A stretch of DNA of 36,001 nucleotides from Cudoniella acicularis (Eukaryota; Ascomycota; Leotiomycetes; Helotiales; Helotiaceae): positions 1 through 36,001 of the forward strand of contig JAAMPI010000480.1 of assembly GCA_013054445.1 (NCBI GenBank), given 5' to 3'. Numbering within the stretch: position 1 is the first letter of the stretch; each line of letters begins with the position of its first letter. Below are positions 30,128-36,001 of this stretch, piece by piece. Position numbers and translations under genes: made by a program. The notes beneath the pieces were generated by a model, which saw only the letters and a program-made list of their open reading frames with translations, did not search any database and was not told the DNA's origin.

Positions 30128-31450
30128 TATAAAAGACTCGGCTTCAGGAATAGGGAAGCCATTCTCTTTGTCACACAAAAAAAAATGTATGGATCGATTT
30201 GTGGAAAAGGAGAATCTCGATTCCAGGGAAAGAGGAAAATGAGATTACCATGCGTTACCCAGCCACGTGCAGGCCTGGTATAAACTATCGCAATCTTGGC
30301 CGTTTGGATTGCAGATGCAAATGCGTCGTCGTGCATCATCATGGATTTTAGCCGAGTGCGGGGGAAAACAAAGAGTAGTCGTCGACACTACCTTCATCAC
30401 GGTACGCAGGTAACAAACGTTGCAAGGAGAAGGTGGCTTGCGATGCAGATCCTCCTTCCGCCCCCGAGTATTTCTAGTAAATCTGTCGTTATGATTCGCT
30501 CAGCCGGATTGTAACCCTTAACCGACCCCCTAAAGCGGAGGAAGCTAGGCGAAAGGGGCTACTCGAGGTTTCTCTGCATTATCAGACGCATGCAGAAGTA
30601 AAACAATTAACCGGCATATTTATCATAACTCGGCGTCAAATAGACGAATAATTTAGAGAGTCGCGACTGAAGGATTCAAAATTGTTATCTGCAACACCTG
30701 AAATGCCCGCACCTGCGGTGCATACCAGGCCTTAGGTGCTCCAGAAGTCAAACATTCCCGGGTTTACTTCAACTTTCATAGCCCAATCATTTTTTAATTC
30801 AGAGCGGAATTTTCGGTTACTTTTATCCTCAAACGATCTGCAAGGAACTTTATTTCCGCTTCGATTTCCACAATCAGGGTATAATTTAGATCTATTATAA
30901 GATTACGACAACGGGGGCACCTCAACCGGCAGTAACATTACTGTTCAAACGAGTCAATAGATTAAACGCACTTTATTTCGTGCAAAAAGGAGGGTTGGAG
31001 TTGGCCGCGTGGCGCGGTACCTGCAGTATGCAGAGTTCCTTCCGGCTAGCTCGGGTATGTTCATCTTGCTCCATACAGAAAGTCCTCCGTCGCTGCCTCC
31101 AGTCAAAGCAGATGGTTTGATCGTGGAAAAGGCAGATTGGGCCAAAATAGTACCTCTGGAGCGTATCTTTCTCATCCTGCTACTGTTGACACCATTGAAT
31201 GATTCGGTTTGTAACTTTGTGCTGTGACACAAAAGACTTCATTTGGTAACTTGTTCCGACTTTAGATTATCCACTTGCCACCCGAGATCTCATTATCAAT
31301 GTCTGATATGCTCGCTCCCAAAATGCTTTCCAGGAGTCCCTCGCACGTATTGTTGCTCATGATTATCCCTCGTCGAGTTTGCAAAACTTAAGCTTTCTCC
31401 GTTGGTTAGAGTGGACCGTGAATATCTACTGATTCTCCTCTTTTCATAAA
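30128..31450. other. Intergenic, no gene recognised
   Basis: This is shared upstream DNA of the aspartic-protease-like gene (minus) and the mucin-like gene (plus). Frames at 30954-31232 and 31009-31227 are overlapping and motif-free. One CACGTG lies near 30264. Confidence 0.5.
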
Positions 31451-33887
31451 ATGAAGCGTTTGAGATGTTCAACTTTGAACTTGGTTTTCATAATATTACA
31501 CATAATTTCAAGTGGCATTTCAGGTGAGCGTTAAATCACGTTTCTCTTCAAATAAGACATAAATCTGACATATGGACCAACACTTTTAGCATCTCCTACA
31601 ACAACTCTATATCAGAATTTCACCGTACTTAGCGGAGCACCTACATCCGTAGACAGCAATTCGGAAACATCTTCACATCATGCCACCATCACATCAAAAC
31701 CAACCTGGATGTACAGCGATGAGGCTCTAAGCTGATATCCCACGGAGATAGCTCAGGGCAAAACTCCAAAATGGTGGGGAGATCAAAAGTTCCCAATAAA
31801 CACTTGTTCTGTAACCAGCGCGGAGAGTGACTGTTATCAATGGACTCCTTGTAGTGTGTAAGCCGCTCCAGATATCTTGAAATCTTCGCTAATGATAAGC
31901 CTAAAGGACAGTGCAAGAAGTATACTTGATGTACTGGCCTACGGATGCAAAGAACTTTACTTATGCATCAACAAGCTATGATGCTTCGCGTGATTTCACT
32001 TTATAAGATAATTCTGGAAATTCCGTCACACGCAAAATTTTACTGATCACATTTTAGCACCTCTCCATCAGTATATATGATAATTCATACGATGCATGCA
32101 TGGAACACTTGTAGTGGTGTAAAGGCTGTAAGTTCGAAGTAATTTTACTCGTTCCTTTCCTCTTTACTACTTTAGGCACTTGATACCGCTAAATTACGTA
32201 AAAAAAACCTCCAAATATCTCAGCTACTATGGGAAATTATAAGAAAGAAAGACAATTCAACTTAATCTAGACCATCGCCATATGTTGAACTTCTAAGTAT
32301 TAGCACTTTTCACATAGTCGCTATTTACTGCACCTTATTTATTTTCTGAAGCTTTGTAGGGACAACTCTTACGGTGACTGCCGTATTATTTCCTTGGTAA
32401 TTTCATGAATGTACATTACTAACCTTTCATTCTAGGCGCCACTTGGTCCGACAATGATCAGCGCCATCCGGGCATTTGATCTCACAGAAATCAGTACCCT
32501 CGTTCCCTTCAGTCGTGGGGGAAACCAAAATACACCTGTGGAACACAGACAGCTTACCCTTTCAGATCTATACTCTAACTGTACCTTCTCTGACTGGAGT
32601 ACCAAATATGCTTACTCACAAACCCACCCCTACGTTGGTGATGACAGATATAGGTGCGCCCCTCGCGTTGCAATATCAGTGCAGATCCGAGAGCTCGGTC
32701 ACCCGTGGTGGTAGAATTGTGGAATCCAGAACACTGATCAAGGGATGGTGGATCCGCCGCACCCAATAAGTCCTGTTGGTAATCTTGCTCCCACTTCTGC
32801 TTTAGATCCTGGCTCGGCTGCTTCGACGACACAAGCGACCCTGGTTGCACCTCCTCCGGCAACAGTTGCAATTCCGACAGCTACTTTACCACCCAACACT
32901 TTTCCAGTGGTACCCAGTAGCTCTCCTTCACCAGAACTACCGGTACCTTCAACCTCAATTTCAATATCTCAGACCGACCCACAAAGCCCGCCAGGCAATC
33001 CATCAATTTCACAAAATTCTCCAACATCCAACAATCTCCTTTCAACACCAAATCCTACTCCAACTGCCATCCCAAGCCCAAACCAAGCACCATCACCGAT
33101 AACAGTTTCCATGGCAATAAGCGAAACGGAAGTCGTATCAGCCTCTCTCGGAGGAAGTGGAAGCAACATACCAGCAATTATTCTCCCTGAAGGTTCGACT
33201 TTGCAAGCGGGATCTGTCACCACAATCGCAACTCAAGGCGGGAGTGGTAGCTCTGTAGTAATTCCTGAGAATGTTATGAATGGAAATGTGGTGGTTAGCT
33301 CGATTGGCTCACAATCCCCAAGCACATATGAAATTAGCGACGCTCTTTTGAAAGGAATCATTATCGGAGTACAAACCACCAATTTTCCCACTCCAAATTC
33401 AAATCCAAACCCAGAACTCACAGGAGCAGTGGTATATATGGACAAAACACTTCAAATTGGTGGGCCTACTGCTACTATCACAAGCCTCAACGCAGTTTTG
33501 GGCTACGGAGCTTCAGGAGTCGTGGTGCAATATCCTGGCGGTTTTGTTTCGACGATTCCAGTTACCGCTTGGACAAAAGGACAGACTCTTGTTGCTTCAA
33601 ACGCAGGTGAGAGAGCAGCCAATGTTGCTTCGTTGATTTATGGCATTATCAATGGAGGTCCTATTTTTACTCCTATTTCGAGTTTGGCGGCTATCGAGAC
33701 AGTAATGGTATCTCCCTATCCGAAGGCAGGAGCGACTATTAATGGGATTTTGAATGGAACGGGGATAGGAACAGCTAGCTCTAGCAGCTCATCATTAGTT
33801 ATTACTAATGAAGCTGGAAGCTTGTGTGTTGTGAAACCGTTAGTGTTGTTTTGCATGGGTCTGGGGATTTCAGCTTGTTTAATTTAA
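31451..33887 (+). pseudogene. Secreted Ser/Thr/Pro-rich, GPI-type protein gene interrupted by an in-frame TAG
   Basis: Exon 1 (31451-31523) encodes a signal peptide (LNLVFIILHIISSGIS). A 66-nt intron leads to 31590 onward (ASPTTTLYQNFTVL), stopped by TGA at 31733. Further coding-like islands follow: YWPTDAKNFTYASTSYDASR near 31932, SPSVYMIIHTMHAWNTCSG near 32062, and TTLTVTAVLFP near 32361. A well-preserved block 32454-33887 reads QLTLSDLYSNCTFSDWS, VAISVQIRELGHPWW, TAG (32712-32714), NCGIQNTDQGMVDPPHPISP. It then gives 110 residues rich in Pro/Ser/Thr and a C-terminal domain, ending in a hydrophobic tail VKPLVLFCMGLGISACLI suited to GPI addition. The pattern recalls, from memory, an unnamed mucin-like family in leotiomycetes. 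The TAG fits CAG-to-TAG. A downstream ATG at 32745 would give a 380-residue product without a signal peptide. Exon joins between 31590 and 32454 are unresolved. Confidence 0.55.
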
Positions 33888-34668
33888 GTGCTCTATGCAT
33901 ATACTCCTAATTAATGGTACTGATAATAATGTATTCAATCGGATGAAACAACAGAGACGCCCCAATGGTGCTGATAACTTGGGCGATTGAAAGGGGAGTA
34001 TCACGTGACGGCGCCCTTCAACACTTGCCGCTCTGTACCATGCAGACGCCATAAGAACGTCAAAACGATCAAACATTTTTATAAATTGAAGCTTCGGTAG
34101 TTCAAATGAGGTTAAAAGGCTTTAGCAGTTTGCATTGCTATCAGGAGCTTGAAATGTTGAAAGTGATGTCCTTGACATGGATTCGGAACTCGTTGTGAAA
34201 ATGCGGAAGTACTTGCCACACATTCGTGCGCTTTAATACTTGGGATATGATGAATAAATTCTCGTTTGGAAGCCTCGAATTGATATATAAGCTGCGAACT
34301 TTACAGCTTTGAGAAGAGTCTGAATGTGGCTTCGAGTCTGAGTCTGAGGAGTCCTTGAGCACATTGCATCGTTGTTCTTAAAGAACCGAGGAGCTCACTT
34401 TTAATATTGGTTATCTTTGCAAAAACGATGACTCATGCTCATACTTCAATTTCAAGTTGAGCCTCAGTCTCAGGTGATCTGCCTCATTCACTTTTAGGAA
34501 GTGTGTCCCGCTGGAGAATAGGCACGTTTGCAGTTTTGTTAAGCGAGCTACCGTTGTATATATATATCTACCACGACAAAGCTCCTTATTAATTTCCAAA
34601 ATCTTCTCTAAAGCGCATCAACATCAACCAACGTGCGCGTCGACGTTAAGGGTCCACGTCCACGTATC
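33888..34668. other. Intergenic, no gene recognised
   Basis: It holds one CACGTG (near 34003) and a TATATATATAT run near 34557-34567 that could serve as a TATA box for the BTB gene, about 105 bp before its ATG. No coding sequence was recognised. Confidence 0.5.
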
Positions 34669-35591
34669 ATGCTATCAGCAGCAGCAACTTTGATAGCAGG
34701 GCCATTCAAGATGTCAACTCTTCGGGATCGCTACATAACATTCCACAGTCGGGAGAAGGAGATTCTCGTCCCTCTCATCCACATTTTGGTTTTCTTCATT
34801 TTTGTTGTCTATGTCTTGGCGATCTACGTAATCCTCAAACTCAATTCTACTACCTACTCGACTTTCTCCAAAAAGGCAGCTCCAGTTACGCCCATTACAA
34901 GTGCTTCGTCAATCCCCGTTGGGTCCATGGCCTTGCAAATACCCCAATTACCCCATAAAGACCAACCTCTCACGCCTGAGCAAGTGCAAAGTTGCCCTTC
35001 ATGTACCCCTTCATCGCGCTGATTCTGGAAGGGTCTTGGGTGATGAGATCGTTACTCTCTATGTAGGCGACAAGAGAAAGAAATTCGTCGCCCACAAGAA
35101 GCTGTTGTGCGATCAGTGCGACTTCTTTTCGAAAGGATTCCGAGCCGGCTTCTTGGAGAACAAAAAAAGGCGAAATGTATCTCCCGGAAGACGACCTAGA
35201 TGCCGTTACCTCCTTGATTGATTACATGTATCGTGGGCGCTTGCCAAAGCTTGATGCGCACTTTAAGGTCTATGACTCGATGCACTTATATTTTCTGGCA
35301 GAGAAGGTGTGCATGTCTGAGCTGATGGACCGGATTCTAGACCACCTCCGAGCGGTAGCAAGGCCCATTAAAACATCACATCATCCGAATAGCATCTCAT
35401 CGGCTTACAAGAACACTAATGGTGGTAACAAAACTCGCCTATACCTAGTTGCAGAAATGGCCTGTCGTCTTAGGTCTCATTTTGAACAAAACACCTCTGA
35501 AGAAATCGCGGGAAAACATATTCATCTTTTTCTAGAATGCACAGACTTCACCACCGACCTTTACAAATTTCAAGCGAAATATTTCAAGTAG
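34669..35591 (+). pseudogene. BTB/POZ-domain protein gene with frame breaks and an upstream membrane segment
   Basis: Three abutting frames together read as a BTB protein. Frame one (ATG 34669 or 34711 to about 34985) has a hydrophobic segment ILVPLIHILVFFIFVVYVLA near residue 35, then a Thr/Pro-rich linker. Frame two gives GDEIVTLYVGDKRKKFVAHK, LLCDQCDFFSKGF and AGFLENKK, the first half of a BTB fold. After an A7 run (35162-35168) frame three continues EMYLPEDDLDAVTSLIDYMY and YFLAEKVCMSELMDRILDHL to the stop at 35589. One extra A in the run explains the second break. The first break, near 34985-35020, may be an indel or an unrecognised intron. BTB domains mediate dimerisation and cullin-3 adaptor functions; a membrane-anchored BTB protein is uncommon, so the N-terminal part may not belong. 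Homopolymer assembly error cannot be excluded. Confidence 0.6.
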
Positions 35592-36001
35592 ATAGAGGTC
35601 GCAAAAGGTGACTTTCACGCGGCTATGGAGAAACTTGGGCCTTGCTTTTTCCACACCCATACAAAGGACGAAGACTACTATTTGAAGAAAAAGAGCTGGG
35701 TAAAGTCTTTCTGGGTACGAAGGGAATTTGATGCCATTTAGCGGTAATTGGATGGGGGAAATATCTCGATGGTTCATGTGATGGCTCTCCAGGCTCTTTG
35801 TTGCATGGGGGAGCAGAAAGAGAGACAAGATAGACATTTGCGTGGAGAAATTTGTTGAGTTTTACAGCACTGATAACCTCCTCTGTTCGCCAATATATCA
35901 CAAAACCATATACCTATTTCTTTTGCGTCCGTGAACTACAAACTACAAAATACATACTCTCCTATGCCCCTCACAAAACGACGACTGCCGAAGCAAAAAA
36001 A
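35592..36001. other. 3' flank to window end, no gene recognised
   Basis: Minus-strand open frames here (35532-35837, 35623-35901) carry no recognisable motif. Confidence 0.45.

Overview
The window looks like nuclear DNA of a filamentous ascomycete, most probably a leotiomycete. Genes carry short GT-AG introns (49-109 nt). The families present (HET-domain proteins, a Tc1/mariner element, NmrA-like, acyltransferase-3, fungal sugar transporter, fungal nitrilase, mucin-like secreted proteins) are typical of such fungi. Premature stops in the relics are mostly TAG or TAA at Trp or Gln positions, the CpA-to-TpA outcome expected of repeat-induced point mutation (RIP). No tRNA, rRNA or CRISPR array was recognised. 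The leotiomycete placement rests on remembered similarity of the HET-TPR and mucin-like families and is an inference.

Layout. 1-1.9 kb: no gene recognised. 1.9-4.4 kb: two housekeeping genes diverging from a 241-bp promoter, exosome subunit RRP46 (-) and a PP2A activator/PTPA (+). 5.0-7.2 kb: a relic HET-TPR-repeat protein, cut off at its 5' end by a palindromic MITE-like element. 7.3-7.9 kb: a small Myb-like protein gene. 8.6-10.6 kb: a broken BTB gene, then a TIR-bounded Tc1 element with a dead transposase. 11.3-12.8 kb: an unidentified Cys-rich open frame and a 65-residue secreted Cys-rich peptide. 13.5-17.0 kb: an NmrA-like pseudogene and an acyltransferase-3 pseudogene. 17.7-18.7 kb: non-coding DNA with nine CACGTG palindromes. 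19.3-23.1 kb: a divergent pair, sugar-type MFS transporter (-) and nitrilase (+), with GATA-factor sites between them. 23.1-26.2 kb: degenerate DNA with remains of a membrane-protein gene. 26.2-30.1 kb: a tail-anchored-type protein and a one-TM aspartic-protease-like protein that lacks the first catalytic Asp. 31.4-35.6 kb: a mucin-like secreted protein gene with an in-frame TAG, and a frameshifted BTB gene.

Functionally, three themes stand out. The first is core RNA decay and phosphatase functions at the left. The second is accessory and self/non-self genes (HET, BTB, NmrA, acyltransferase), most of them decaying next to transposons. The third is a probable nitrile-utilisation pair in which the transporter and nitrilase may share regulation. 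Exon boundaries were placed by hand from splice motifs and family similarity. For RRP46, the MFS transporter, the nitrilase and the aspartic-protease-like gene the summed exons are exact multiples of three.
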